DNA of 64,000 nt from Lomentospora prolificans (Eukaryota; Ascomycota; Sordariomycetes; Microascales; Microascaceae): the NCBI GenBank assembly GCA_029532625.1, contig JARFXM010000007.1:1302001-1366000 (forward strand), in the 5' to 3' direction. Both the position numbers and the translations under genes were made by a program. This document shows positions 44,252-56,341 of the stretch, in pieces; position 1 is the stretch's first letter; every line of letters starts with the position of its first letter. Under the pieces are notes generated by a model, which had not been told where the DNA came from, made no database searches, and was given only the letters and a program-made list of their open reading frames with translations.

Positions 44252-45381
44252 TCAATTGATATATGGAAAGCGTTGCTCTGCCTGATCGCTTTCCCATTGA
44301 TGTACGCATCGTTCGCGCAGGATTAATATTATTAGTTTCAACCTAGCCAGCTCATTGTCGTACAGTCATTGCAACCCTGTGCTTAATGACGTGATGAGCT
44401 TCTGTCAGGTCTAGGAGGGCTCGTCTACACAAATTTATACAATCGCAAGGGCTAAAAAGTCTAATTGTCACTTTAGCTCGGGCCTGCGCATCATCACTAG
44501 GTTGGGCGGGGTCTGCTGAAGCCGACTGCCTGGCTGTCAAGTGCTTGATTATTACCCTGGAGATTAATAACTGAACTCCGATTGTATTTTCCGAATGTCG
44601 GAATAAGTAGCTCAAGGCGGTGAAGGCCGACAGATTCTTCAGCTCCGGTAACTCCCAAACCGTCCTCACCGAACGAACGGTCGAGAGGGTGCAGACAGCC
44701 AGCTGGAGAGGAGCAGAAAAGCGCTATCTCGGGAATTGGAGCTTTGAAACGTTGGAGCTCTCAATGGTTGCTGCTATTTCTCTTTGTAAATCAATCATCA
44801 GAATAATTAGGAAGAAGGGGGACAATTTGGTTGGGTCATTGGTGGCATAGTTTATGCTAATACAGGGGGATAGCGCTACAGGGGAGGTTTCCAGGACCTG
44901 TAACCTGGAGCAACTACAGCAAGTGCGGCCAACACACTAGTATGCAATGGTGAGCTGACATCTGGAGAAGGAGCAAAGAACCCCTGGTTTTGGGCAAGGT
45001 GGAAAGTGCGGTCCTGGCTGGCTCTTGAAGTGGACCATGGAAGATGTGGAAGGGGCGTGGGGGGACCGACCACATCGTGCCGTAACACTTTCTAGTCAGT
45101 GCTGGCTAGCTCAAGGACATTGTTAGCACCGGACACTAATAGACCACCAATTCACACACCCCCCCCCCCCCCAGTCAGCCAGGTCGCCCCTACCACATTC
45201 GCCAGCATCGATATTTTGGATTCGAGTCATTTTCCCCAAGTGTTTTTTTCCCTCCTTCCTCTCTTCTGACCTGACATACTTCCTCCTTTCTGCCATTGTC
45301 CTTCTGCTTTAAGCTCCCATCGTCTTGTCTCTATCACCCTTTCCATCCTCTCCATCACTCTTCTCCACGCTCACAGACACA
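44252..45381. other. Promoter side of aspartate aminotransferase
   Basis: About 1.1 kb without a supported gene. It has a C homopolymer at about 45159-45172 and a strongly pyrimidine-rich leader over the last 150 bp. Confidence 0.5.
45159..45172. repeat. Poly-C tract
   Basis: A run of about 14 C residues in the aspartate aminotransferase promoter region. Confidence 0.85.
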
Positions 45382-47158
45382 ATGTTGCCCGCTGTTAGGA
45401 TCATTGGTGGCAGGCGTTTCGCCCTCAAGGGAGCTGCTGCTCTCAACACCACCGTCGCCCGCTCTGCCTCGACCTGGGCCAAGGTCCCTCAGGGTCCTCC
45501 TGTAAGTTTCTTCAAGCTATCCCATTGCTGCGCGAGCCATTCCCAGATGACTCGATGGGGTTGCCGCTTCTAGCTGTCCTCCGGTATCGTCCGTTCGCTC
45601 CAGCTGCTAACATCTGATTCTTCTTAGGATGTGAGTATTTCCTAACCCATTCGCGAGTTTTCCATCGAGACCGAGACGGAACGAAAGATATGGACTTGAA
45701 ATAAAAATTCGACGCATAGTTCTTAGTCGCATGGACCTGCATACTGACCATTGTGCTCTGTTTGCTGGTTTCTAGGCAATTCTTGGTGCGTTACAGCCAA
45801 TCCCGCTTCCTCCGGCCTTACAAATCTGCAGCAGAGCCGCAGTAGCTAACGACCTCGATTTTGCAGGTATCACCGAAGCTTTCAAGGCCGATTCCTTCGA
45901 CAAGAAGATCAACCTCGGTACGGACCCACCCCCATCGAACCATCTAAGCTTTTTAGCATATGATTTGTTATAGCTCCGGCCCAGAGCTGTGGATACGCGC
46001 CGTCAATAGTGGGAAATGAGTTCTGGAGCTTTAGGCTAACTGCGCATTTGTATTGTAGGTGTTGGTGCTTACCGTGACGATGCTGGCAAGCCCTACGTCC
46101 TCCCTTCCGTTCGCGCTGCCGAGGACAAGGTCGTCGCCGCTCGCCTGAACAAGGAGTACGCCGGAATCACTGGTATCCCCGAGTTCACCAAGGCTGCCGC
46201 CCAGCTCGCCTACGGCAAGGACAGCTCTGCCCTCGACCGCCTCGCCATCACTCAGTCCATCTCCGGCACTGGCGCTCTCCGCATTGCTGGTGCCTTCCTT
46301 GCCCGCCACTACCCCGGCGCTAAGACCATCTACATCCCCAACCCCTCGTGGGCCAACCACAGTGCTGTCTTCAACGACTCGGGCCTCCAGGTCCAGAAGT
46401 ACAGGTACTACAACAAGGACACCATTGGCCTCGATTTCGAGGGCATGATCGCCGACATCAAGACCGCTCCCAAGGGCAGCATCTTCCTCTTCCACGCCTG
46501 TGCCCACAACCCCACGGGTGTTGACCCCACGCAAGAGCAGTGGAAGGAGATCTCCAAGGCTGTCGCGGATGCCGGCCACTACTCCTTCTTCGACATGGCC
46601 TACCAGGGCTTTGCCTCTGGCGACACCAACAAGGACGCCTTCGCCCTCCGCCACTTCGTCGAGCAAGGCCACAATGTCATGCTTGCCCAGTCGTTCGCCA
46701 AGAACATGGGCCTCTACGGCGAGCGTGTCGGTGCTTTCTCTATTGTCTGCGAGAACGCCGAAGAGAAGAAGCGTGTCGACTCTCAGATCAAGATTCTGGT
46801 CCGCCCCATGTACTCCAACCCCCCCATCCACGGTGCCCGCATCGCCTCCGAGATCTTGAACAACCCCACTCTTTACAATCAGTGGCTCGGCGAGGTCAAG
46901 GAGATGGCTGACCGCATCATCACCATGCGTGCCCTCCTCAAGGAAAACCTCGAGAAGCTTGGCTCCAAGCACGACTGGTCCCACATCACCAGCCAGATCG
47001 GCATGTTCGCCTACACTGGTCTCACCCCTGAGCAGATGGATGCTCTTGCCAAGGAGAACTCCGTCTACGCCACCCGGGATGGCCGTATCTCCGTTGCCGG
47101 TATTACCAGCGACAACGTCGGCCGCCTTGCCGAGTCTATCTTCAAGGTCAAGGGTTAA
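45382..47158 (+). CDS. Aspartate aminotransferase, mitochondrial
   Basis: Five exons give 427 residues: 45382-45501, 45628-45630, 45776-45785, 45867-45917 and 46059-47158. The second exon is just GAT (Asp41) and the third is 10 nt, giving PQGPP-D-AILG-ITEAFKAD. Every intron has a GT donor and AG acceptor, and all four show a CTAAC or CTGAC branch site near the acceptor. The N-terminal 30 residues form a presequence (RRFALKGAA, RSAS). Class I aminotransferase features include NPSWANH, HACAHNPTGVDP and the PLP-lysine region LAQSFAKNMGLYGERVG. The enzyme moves amino groups between aspartate and 2-oxoglutarate and serves the malate-aspartate shuttle. Exon 1 ends and exon 3 starts in phase 0, so skipping GAT would remove one residue without a frameshift. 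Confidence 0.93.
45628..45630 (+). other. 3-nt microexon (GAT) in aspartate aminotransferase
   Basis: GAT sits between CTTCTTAG and GTGAGT. The upstream intron has GCTAAC 20 nt before its acceptor and the downstream intron has CTGAC. It supplies the Asp expected between GPP and AILG in this family. Confidence 0.7.
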
Positions 47159-47796
47159 GCGGGTTAAACGGGACCTGAGGGTGGTGTTTGGGGTCTAGGG
47201 GGTTTGCGATGTTCTTTGCCATGAACCAGACATGGTGAACACAGTCGGGAAGAAAGAAAATGTATAGTTGATGAACATAGGGCGATGGGACGGATAGGAG
47301 AAACTTTTGGTACGGAAGAGCGTGGCGACCTAGTGGTATTGGATTTGACTTCCCTCATTCTGATACCCAACTTCTTGAACCTCCCCGATATCTGGTCTGG
47401 TCTTATAGACGGCGGATGATACACAAAATGGTACTTTGCGAACTTGGACTGTAGACTAGGAAGTAGATAGGGGGAGGAATGAAATGCTATCTTATTTGTT
47501 TTATCTGCTTCTTTTCTTGTAGTTCAGCCGCTAGAAGGCGTGCTTCATTGTATTGCAACGATCCAGACGCTAGTGAAGAACCATTTAGGAAAGTTACTGT
47601 CTAGCTGCGAAATAATAGAGACGACACCACAAAGTAGACTCTCGGCATCAGAGTCTGACGAAGAATAATAGTGGCTGTCATCTTTCGTGGCAGCATCTCC
47701 TTCAGATGGGCGCTCCTATCAGGCAGCATCCACGGCCCACTTATCCAGATGAACAGCTTTCTTGGCTGAGACACCGCCGAATCGATGGCCACACGT
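47159..47796. other. Convergent 3' interval
   Basis: The 3' flank of aspartate aminotransferase meets the 3' end of the next minus-strand gene. No other feature was seen. Confidence 0.5.
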
Positions 47797-48904
47797 TTAC
47801 TGTATAATATTCGTCTTGCACATGAACTTGACCAAAAGCGAGCACCATGGAGAGCGTGGCGGAAGGTGGCGTTGCACGTTGTTGCGGCCAACGACGCTCG
47901 TTGGGGTCGAAGTCGGGCACACCGGGACGGAGGACCTGGGCGATGCTGGCGATGGATTGAAGGCTGTTAGATCTAACATTGTTGGGATAGTGTCGGTCCA
48001 GCGGGAGTATCGGCCGTTTGGGAGGGACGTGCTTCTTGTCGGTTTTCCAGAGAGCCTGCTGTTGTCGGGGTCGGCCGCAAGGTTGGCCGACGATAGAGAC
48101 ATGGATTCGACGAGGCCGGCGATATGACTGTCTAACGAATCCTTATTCGCGGCGTCAAAGTACCCGTCAAGCCCATGGCGGAGAATGATCTTGTGGCCGC
48201 CGAAGCTATAAGTGATGATCCTCTGGTGTCCTGTACTGCCTCTGACCTTGCTGGCTGTACAAGCCTTTTCATCAAACTCATGACCGAACCCTTTGTGCTC
48301 TTTGGGTCCAATGACTTCCGACGTCTTAGGCTCTTTGCAGCAGAACAGAGCAGTCCTACCCGCAACTTCGATGGTAATAGTGAAGGCGTCTAATCCGTTC
48401 TTTTTTAGTGGAAGGATCGACGAAAGAGAGGAGCTTGCGGTTATTGTTGCGGTCAGTGATGACGTCGATAGAGGGAATATCGAAGTCGCGCCGATTGACG
48501 TAAACGTCGCGACAGAGAGGCTCCAGTGGGATATCAGGGTGGCGAGCTGCGTTCTGCGAGATGTAGACGAGACCTGAGTCCTTGGGGAGCTGACGAGGCG
48601 CCGGTGGAGGGCACCAAAGGGAAGGACTGCCCGGGTACGGCCATGGTTGGGGTGCCTCGCGCTGCCGAGAGCCAGTCAGTTGTAGGAGGATAGGACCTCG
48701 ACGTCTGTGGTTACTGCCTGCGGTGGAAGTTGAAGGCGCTGGAGGTCTTGTCGAGAGATCTCTGCGATCGGAGCCTGCGCCATCTTGGGTGTGGGCGAGG
48801 GTAAAGGAGCGAGATGCTATGGGCGGGAAGAGACGGATGTGAGCTTCGAAAGAAGAGGAAGACCCTTTTTTGAGCCTCGGAAGCCCTGGGAGTTTCCTTG
48901 TCAT
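47797..48904 (-). pseudogene. Uncharacterised fungal family member with one frameshift
   Basis: Minus-strand protein starting at ATG 48904. The disordered N-terminal region leads to DSGLVYISQNAARHPDIPLE, then DVITDRNNNRKLLSFVDPS. At a run of six A's (plus-strand T run at about 48401-48406) the frame shifts by one base; the protein resumes as NGLDAFTITIEVAGRTALFC, then KGFGHEFDEKAC and STGHQRIITYSFGGHKIILR, and stays open to 47797. I recognise this as a large fungal family, often mislabelled geranylgeranyl pyrophosphate synthetase in databases, with no prenyl-synthase motifs visible here. Its function is unknown. The last 100 residues look less like the family. A single indel in a homopolymer could be an assembly error, so the gene may be intact. 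Confidence 0.65.
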
Positions 48905-50007
48905 ATAGAAGATGTAAAAAACTAAGAGAGCGAGCTGTTACACAAGAGAGATCGACTGATGGGGTATTTGCGCTACGAACGTCAAACGATACTTGTCGTG
49001 GAACGGTAGCAATCTATTTGATCGTCCGGCGTAATGTTGGCCTTCTTGCTCAAAATAGCGAAGAACAGTTTCCTGACCGGCCCAAGGGCTAGTGGTCTCT
49101 CCATGGGGATTCCCGTCAGCAGATCCGACCCCAACGCGTGATACGAATGATGCTTTGGCCTGGGGCCGGATCAGCTACGGCTCCTGCACACGTACCAGTA
49201 CCACCAGCTGCTGGGGTTCGCTCTCCTTGTTCCAGGACGGAGCAGGTTCACGGGAGTAGGTACCATACGTGATATGCCGGCCCCCTACCAAGATGTAGGC
49301 GAGACTGAAAGCTCCCTAGCTCTGGGGTTGAAAACGGGAGAGACAAATCTCGTAACGGGGAATGCCATTCAAAAGCGGTCAACAATGTCATTCAAATTGA
49401 TTGTTGAGAATGTCGACAACCACTCCCCTTCACACTTGGCTCAAGGCCGCTTAAGACTATCGGAAAGTTATTCGAGTGTGCGCCCATCGGCTGGCAATGG
49501 ACCTTTCTCAAAAACATGTTGAAAATAGAGCAAGTATGCCACGTGGCGGTGGATGGCCCACAAGATGGCCACGACGCCAACGTACTTTCGCGTATAGGCT
49601 GCCCAGTGCGCTTTAGCCTTCGCTTTATCCACTTATTTGGCGTATCTGATCATCCATCAACCTTTCTCTCTCTTGCTGTACACAGAGAACCCGAGCTCTA
49701 GCGAAGATGGAGCTCAAAGACCGAGTGCTAGTTCGAACTTCTCTGTAGCCATTATCGACGAGCTGAAGTCGGGCTTTTGAAGACCTCTGGCCCGCGTTCC
49801 GGCTGGGGACCAAGCGGCGTGGGTTGAAGCAACGATTCGATCAGGGCCTTGAGGGTAAATACAATGTTGGTGGTGGGCCGGCGGTCGTTTACGGAGAGAC
49901 ATCCTCACAGCCTTGCTCGGCTGGTTCCCTTTGTCCGGATAACTTGCGTTGGGGCAGATGCGCATGAATGTGATGGGCGAATGGCCGTCTGTATATGGCC
50001 ATACCCC
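48905..50007. other. Intergenic interval
   Basis: About 1.1 kb with only short frames. No gene or repeat was recognised. Confidence 0.5.
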
Positions 50008-51147
50008 TCATCTTCCCTTTAACCTCTGCAAATCGTCCTTCACCTCTTCGACCTCCTTCCTCATCCCTCGATACACCCTGGCCATCTCTCTCATGACCTT
50101 CTCCTTATTTTCCCCACCCTCAACCCCGACACCGTATTCACGGAGTTCTAGCTCCAAGTCCCTAACTCGTCCCTCAACCCTGGCCCGCGCATCCTTTAGG
50201 TGCGCCGCGTACGCCACCATGGCCTCGCGCACCTCGGGCGGGTAAACCACCGTGGACCGTAGCAGCAAGAGATTAATCTGGGCTGCGAGATGAGCGGACT
50301 GTGAGGCTAGCGACAAGTGAGTTGCACGGAGCTGGAGGGAGCGGGAAGGAGAAGAATGCTTGGACTCGAGAGCGTGGATAAGGGTTGTCAACGTCTTGGC
50401 TTGGGTGTGGAGGAGAGGCAGGAGCAGGTTCGAGGTGATATTGTGGCGGGTTGTTAAGAGAGATGCAGGAAGGGAGGGAGCAGCGGCTGGGACCACAGCT
50501 GCTGATGTAGTTTTAGAGGTGGTTTGCGGCTGCGGCGGTGGTGTAAGTGAGAGAGAGGCAGATAAAGCTGCTACTGTTTGTGGCAGAGTCGGTATCGCGC
50601 GGTGGAGGTAGGACGGATTTGTAGTGGGCGATGCGACTCGAGCAATAGCGAGGGCGGATTTGTGCAGCTCACGCGATATAAGCGGCGCAAGAAGCGGCAA
50701 CAGTTCCGAGAGATGCGAGAGGGGCGGGTGGGCAAAGAGTTGATCAGTGGAGCCCGGAGTGGGCGGATCGCTTAGGAGCGGTGGCAAGAGCACAAGGAGG
50801 TCGAGCAGTGGCTCCGGTAGTGGTTGATCACGGGAAGATGTGCGTATCGGCTCGGGAACGGAGGAGACGGCGGAGGCTAGAAGGTGTCGCTTCGCGGCCT
50901 TGACGCGGTGGGCGTAGAGCTCCTAGGCCAAGTTAGAGCCATCCAATACAGTTGCAGTTTTCGCCAATGGGGGTAAATATAGGCAAAACAAAAAGTTTCA
51001 TACCTCCCGCACCGCCTCCCTCGATTGGGCAGAAGGATTCGCACGCGTAGTGCCATCGGGATTCAGTATCGACTTGGTGAGCGTCGTGTATAGCTTTGAA
51101 AAGTCGGGATTGTTCTCGAGAACCGAGGCTTCAACAGGTGGAAACAT
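50008..51147 (-). CDS. Coiled-coil protein, possible augmin HAUS4-like subunit
   Basis: Two exons (51147-51004, 50922-50008) joined over an 81-nt intron (GTATGA...CCTAG) give 352 residues starting MFPPVEASVLENNPDFSKLY. The N-terminal NPDFSKLYTTL motif followed by a basic helix (ELYAHRVKAAKRHLLASAV) resembles the start of HAUS4, where human has NPYFSKLLLNL and then a conserved helix. The rest is Leu/Ala-rich helix, a Pro/Thr linker (about residues 180-215) and a terminal coiled coil (ELELREYG, then MRKEVEEVKDDLQRLKGR). Augmin recruits gamma-tubulin to spindle microtubules and exists in filamentous fungi. The HAUS4 link rests on one short motif and overall layout, so it is a suggestion; the gene itself is well supported. 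Confidence 0.75.
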
Positions 51148-52657
51148 GGCAATGGTTGTGATTTGGAAACTTATGATTTGGAGGCTTAAGGGAGCGAGTG
51201 TACGTCCATACAGGCTCAGAAACCTCGCTAACGCTTCGACGACTCTCTAGCGGTGATGTTTCTCGACTTTGGGTTGCGAAGGTGGATGGTGGGGGAGCTC
51301 TGAGGACCCACCTTCAGGAACAAGGGACGCCGTCCCAAATCGACTTACACAAGATTATGTAATAAAAGTTAGTCCACAATCGAATCAAGTGTTCAATTTC
51401 AGTCAGCATCGGTGCTTTTCGTTCTCGATGGTTGTATCCATCTCTGCCATTGGTTTTCTTTCCTCCTCAAGACCTTTGAACACTTCATCTTGCTGATATA
51501 TTTTGCAAAAGTACCGTGGGCTATTAGCGGAAGCCCACCTACTATGAGCCTGCACAACGCGAATAAGTCGAAAGACCTCGTACTGAATCGTTACTCGTGC
51601 ATCAGCGTCCCCTAAAATCAGGTCTCGGTTGTCATCCGGACCCGTCCTTGTTCAGCCCCGTTCCGGACCCGCCCCGGTATATCCAGGCCAATGGCGGCGG
51701 CGCCGTGCCGATCTGGAACGCCGGTTCATCCACATTGTTATTCATATACCTGACTCCTGTGTTAGTATAAAACGGGATTCAAAGGGGCAAGCTCAAGAAC
51801 TGCGGTATCGGTGAGAATTCTAAACAACTCCTAGCGCTGAAATCATTGCAAGCCCCATACCCACAGAGAAGCCCAGCCATCTTTCGACAAATGCACGCAA
51901 AAGAAGCCCATGCGAGACCTGATATACCAGAACCTCTCTCTAGAAGAAATACAGATCATCGTGAAATACGTGCCCTAGCAAGCGGCGGCCAGTCCAGTGT
52001 GCTGATGCGCGCTGGGATAAAACCATAGGAAACTGTCCGCCTCCAGGTGAAGAAGAATGATAAAGAAAACCGGAACGTCAAATATATGCTCCCAAGAAGG
52101 GAATTTTACGGAATCTCGGATTAGCATAGGTAGGGATCGACTGCTGGTCGACAGCCATTGACGGTGATGCATAACCCCTCAACGCTTAAGGAACAGTGTC
52201 TTCCATTAGTGTCCGCTACTGTAAAATCACAGGCCAGTATTTGAGGGGACCATTTGGTTGCGGATCCACGAATTTGAACAGCTGCAGTTGTACAGAATGA
52301 GATGCTGTAGGGAATGGACGAGGGAGATGATGAAATGATGAAACTGGTGAGAGAGGTACCTCTTACCGAAAATGGTACAGGCAGAATGACACAGGTGACA
52401 GGCAATGGCAGGGTGGGGCCGAGCTGTGGTCCACGCACGTGATGAGAAGGAGAATCAGAGAATCAGAAAAACTTCGAGCTTCACGATCCACGAAAAGCTC
52501 AATTACCAGCTTCAAACGCCCACGCCCATTCGCCTTCAATTGAGGCAACCGCACCGCCAATTCCCCCCCTCAATGCGGCCTCGCCCAAAAAACTCTTGAA
52601 ACCCGCACCCACCATACAACAATCAATCAACCTTCCCCCCTCCAACACCATATCAAA
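51148..52657. other. Divergent promoter interval
   Basis: About 1.5 kb between the start codons of the coiled-coil gene and the bL28m gene. No supported reading frame or repeat. The 100 bp before bL28m are C/A-rich. Confidence 0.5.
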
Positions 52658-53437
52658 ATGGCGCACCAACACCCCATCCGCGCCCTCACCACCCGCCTCT
52701 CCACGACCCTCCCGCAAACTCCCAACCCGCGCGCCTTCTCCACGACAACCCCGACCCTCACCAAAACCATCAAAGCGAGCAAGATCCCCGCGCCCCTGGC
52801 GCCCCTATACCCTCCGGGCGAACGCACCCTCTACAAGCAATCCAACCAAGGCCTGTACGGCTTCTCGCGCATCCGCTTCGGCAACAACGTCTCGGGCCGC
52901 AACGACACCCGCACCCCGCGCACCTGGAAGCCCAACGTGCAGCGCAAGAAGCTCTGGAGCGAGTCGCTGGGCGCGTGGGTCAAGACGCGCCTAACCACGC
53001 GCGTGCTCCGCACCATCAAGAAGGAGGGCGGGCTCGACCAGTACCTCACCGGCCATGGCAGGAGGAGGATCGAGGAACTGGGCCCCGCCGGGTGGAGGCT
53101 GCGGTGGCTCGTCATGCAGACGCCCGCCATGAGGAGCAAGATGGATGCCGAGAGGGAGAAGCTCGGCTTGGAGCCTGCCAAGGATGGGGAGGCCGAGGCC
53201 GAGAGGAGGGAGGACCTCGTCTGGGTGGCCATGGATTATGCGACGCCGGGACCGCTGGGTAGGAAGACGAGGGATATCTTGGAGCGGAGGACCGCCGAGG
53301 TCTTGGAGAAGGAGCATGCTTTTGGCGAAGGCGAGAGGGATGATGTCGAGTTTCAGGTCAAGTGGGTGGATGGAAACGTACCTGAGGGTTTCGAGGCGGA
53401 AGCTGCCGAGAAGGCTCCTGAGACGAAGACGGTTTAA
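52658..53437 (+). CDS. mrpl24: Mitochondrial large-subunit ribosomal protein bL28m
   Basis: A single exon of 259 residues. The first 35 residues are Thr/Ser/Arg-rich with no acidic residues, a mitochondrial presequence. The bL28 core is at about residues 60-125: GLYGFSRIRFGNNVSGRND, TPRTWKPNVQRKKLWSESLG and VKTRLTTRVLRTIKKEGGLD, matching bacterial L28 and yeast Mrpl24. A fungal C-terminal extension of about 130 charged residues follows. The protein is part of the mitoribosome large subunit and ends 390 bp from the convergent tryptophan synthase gene. The gene is notably GC-rich, with many C-ending codons. Confidence 0.9.
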   Translation: MAHQHPIRALTTRLSTTLPQTPNPRAFSTTTPTLTKTIKASKIPAPLAPLYPPGERTLYKQSNQGLYGFSRIRFGNNVSGRNDTRTPRTWKPNVQRKKLWSESLGAWVKTRLTTRVLRTIKKEGGLDQYLTGHGRRRIEELGPAGWRLRWLVMQTPAMRSKMDAEREKLGLEPAKDGEAEAERREDLVWVAMDYATPGPLGRKTRDILERRTAEVLEKEHAFGEGERDDVEFQVKWVDGNVPEGFEAEAAEKAPETKTV

Positions 53438-53826
53438 GGAGGAGTCGACATTCTTGATCTTTACCCGACTAGGACTGAATCGACACTTTTGATACGCCGG
53501 GCCTGGGTTCAAGGCATGTTACTTGTATAGGAATTTGTGGGATTAGATGGCTGTCCGGCTTCAACCGATAGATCATGTTTCTTAGCTTATCCTTTTTGTT
53601 ATTGTATCAATATGTACACCAATACACAGACATCGTCACATCGCAAAGGGAGAGACGGACGAGACGAGACGGAATGACTTTAATATATGCTTACTTTTTT
53701 ACTTGATTTTTTATTTCCGTGCCACGATCAAAAACGTGGCCGGCCTATGTACGAGATATTTATTCCATCCCTAGCTTCATTCCATCACCCTCTTCCGTCA
53801 ATCCTATGCCAAACTCGGCACGTCCC
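53438..53826. other. Convergent 3' spacer
   Basis: Roughly 390 bp between two stop codons; T-rich, 3'-UTR-like, no other feature. Confidence 0.5.
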
Positions 53827-56341
53827 TTAAAACCTCAAGTCCCAGCCGATCAAGGGCCCAATCCTCGGCAGCTCATCCGCCACGCTCTGTACATCCTTAT
53901 CACCACGTCCGCTCAAGCAAATCACCACATCCTGATCCTTGCTCATTGTCTTGGCGAGCTCGATGCCGCCGTAGATACCGTGCGCGGACTCGAGCGCGGG
54001 GATGATGCCTTCGAGCTGGCTGATGAGCCTGAAGCCCTCGAACGCCTGGGCGTCCGTGGCGGCGCGGAACTCGGCCCTGCCGCTGTCTTTCCACCAGGAG
54101 AGCTCGGGGCCGACGCCAGGGTAGTCGAGGCCGGCCGAGACGGAGTGGGTATTCTCGATCTGGCCGTGGCTGTCCTGGAGGATGTAGGTGCGCACGCCGT
54201 GGAGCACGCCGCGGGTTCCTGCCGTGAGGGTGGCGCTGTGGCGGGGGGTATCGATGCCGTCACCGCCGGCCTCGATGCCGACGAGCTTCACGCTAGGGTC
54301 GTTGGAGAAGGGGTAGAACATGCCGACGGCGTTGCTGCCGCCTCCGACACAGGCCACGACGGCGTCGGGGAGCTTGCCGCGTTTCTGCTGGAGCTGCTCC
54401 TTGGTCTCGTTGCCAATGACGGACTGGAAGGTTCGCACAATGGTGGGGAAGGGGTGGGGGCCGATAGCGGAACCGAGGATGTAGTGGGTGGTCTCGAGGT
54501 GGACAACCCAGTACCTCATGGCTTCGTTGACGGCGTCACGGAGCGTCCGTGAACCGGCCTCGACGGGTACGACCGTGGCTCCGAGAAGGCGCATACGGAA
54601 CACATTGAGGGCCTGACGACGGACGTCCTCGGCACCCATGAAGACGGTACAGGCCATGCCGAACTTGGCACATACCGTCGCGGTAGCAACACCGTGCTGG
54701 CCGGCGCCGGTCTCGGCAATTATCCTCGTCTTACCCAATCTCTTGGCTAGGAGAATCTGACCAAGGGCATTGTTGATTTTGTGAGAACCGGTATGGTTCA
54801 AGTCCTCTCGCTTCAACCAGATGTTTGCACCACCGGCATGCTCAGTGAGACGCTCTGCAAGGTGCAAGTGTCCGGGACGACCCATGTAGTCGTAGTAGGA
54901 CCTGTACTCCTCCCAGAAAGCGGGATCGTTCTTGGCCTTGTTGAAGCCATCCTCCAGTTCCGTCAAGCAGTCCATCAAGCTCTCGGGAACGTACTGCCCA
55001 CCAAAGTCACCGAACCTATCAGGAATCTTCCCATGTAGCGCGGCAAGCTGGCCAATGAGCGCCTCATCCTGTTCAGGGCTGATGTTCTCCTCGACAGCAT
55101 CAGTTGCTCCCCTCTCGATAATCTCGGCGTCGGCATCACCCTCTAGAGTCTCGATGGTCTCACGGCCACAGAGGTAAGCGCAGTACTTCCTCACGTCCTC
55201 GGCGAGGTTGTCCTGGTCGGACTTTGATAGAGTGGTGATGATTTGGCTACCTACGACGACGCCATCGGCGATGTCGGCGACGCTGACAAAGTGCTCTCGG
55301 GTGCTGACACCGAAGCCGACGGCGGCGGGCTTACCACCACTGTACTGCTTGACGCGGGCGAGGAGTTCGGGGAGGTTGCTGCTGAGGCTACCGGTGGCGC
55401 CGGTGACACCCATGCGGGAAACGACGTAGATGAAGGAGTCAGCGAGCTGGCAAAGGATTTTCATGCGAGCATCGGAGGTGGCGGGGGCGATGAGAGGGAC
55501 ATAGGAGAGACTAATCGACAAGGGTTAGTACGTTTCAATAGCTTTTATGTTAGAAAAAAAAAGTTATGATATATAAAACGTACCCGCCACGAGAGCAGAG
55601 CTTTCGGAAGGCAATGGCCTCTTCGGGGGGGAGATCCACGACGATGAAGCCGTTGACGCCAGCATCCTGGCAGCCTTGGAGTAAGCGGTCCTCGCCGTAG
55701 CTGAGGAGCGGGTTGTAGTAGCCCATGATCAACACGGGAACCTTGAGGCCCCTTGTGCGGGCATCCTTGATCATCTGCAGGGTGGACTCGAGAGTGACTC
55801 CATTTTGCAGCGCAACCTAATCTCGCATGTCAGCCGAAGGGCGCGTTACAGCATGTCGCATGGTATGAGTCAAACGTACAGTGTTGGACGTCTGGATGGT
55901 AGGGCCGTCGGCAATGGGGTCAGTGAATGGCGCTCCGACCTCAATTACATCTGTTTGTTGGAAGAAGGCGTCAGCATCGTGCTTTTTCAAGTGCCATCGA
56001 GGCGTATATTCGGCGATGAAACTGAGTCGTTCGTACCTGCACCACCCTTCTCGAGGGCCAAAAGAATATCGGGAGTGTTCTCGGGCTTGGGAAAACCGGC
56101 AGTGACGTAGGTAACGAGCGCAGCCTGTGAGTTTCGCCAATTGTCTCGTTAGCAGCGGGTCCTGGTCTCAAGTTTCGTGTCGGAGTCGATAGCTTCAATG
56201 ATGCCAATGATGCCAGCTATTTTTCTTTTTTCTCCCTCGCTCATGGCGATGGCGGGGCATATTTCGGAGATGGAGGGGCAGGGTTCAACTTACCCTCTTT
56301 TGGGTCTTGCAGCGGCGGAATACCTGGCGGAGGCCTTCCAT
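53827..56341 (-). CDS. trp: Bifunctional tryptophan synthase (alpha-beta fusion)
   Basis: Five exons on the minus strand (56341-56294, 56124-56037, 55950-55880, 55816-55584, 55510-53827) give 707 residues. The alpha domain (about 1-250) cleaves indole-3-glycerol phosphate to indole; Glu49 (DVIEVGAPF) and Asp60 (DPIADGP) match the catalytic residues of the bacterial alpha subunit by number. The beta domain (from about 307, GKIPDRFGDFGGQYVPE) joins indole to serine with PLP; the PLP lysine is Lys391 in NHTGSHKINNAL, and the phosphate loop GGGSNAVGMF is present. This order is that of the fungal fused enzyme, so indole is channelled within one chain. The first exon is only 48 nt (MEGLRQVFRRCKTQKR). 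No defects seen. Confidence 0.96.

Noticed and set aside
46031..46984. 317-codon minus-strand frame opposite aspartate aminotransferase
   Set aside because: Shadow of biased codon use in the last exon; no independent support.
53719..54552. 277-codon plus-strand frame opposite tryptophan synthase
   Set aside because: Antisense shadow of the beta domain.
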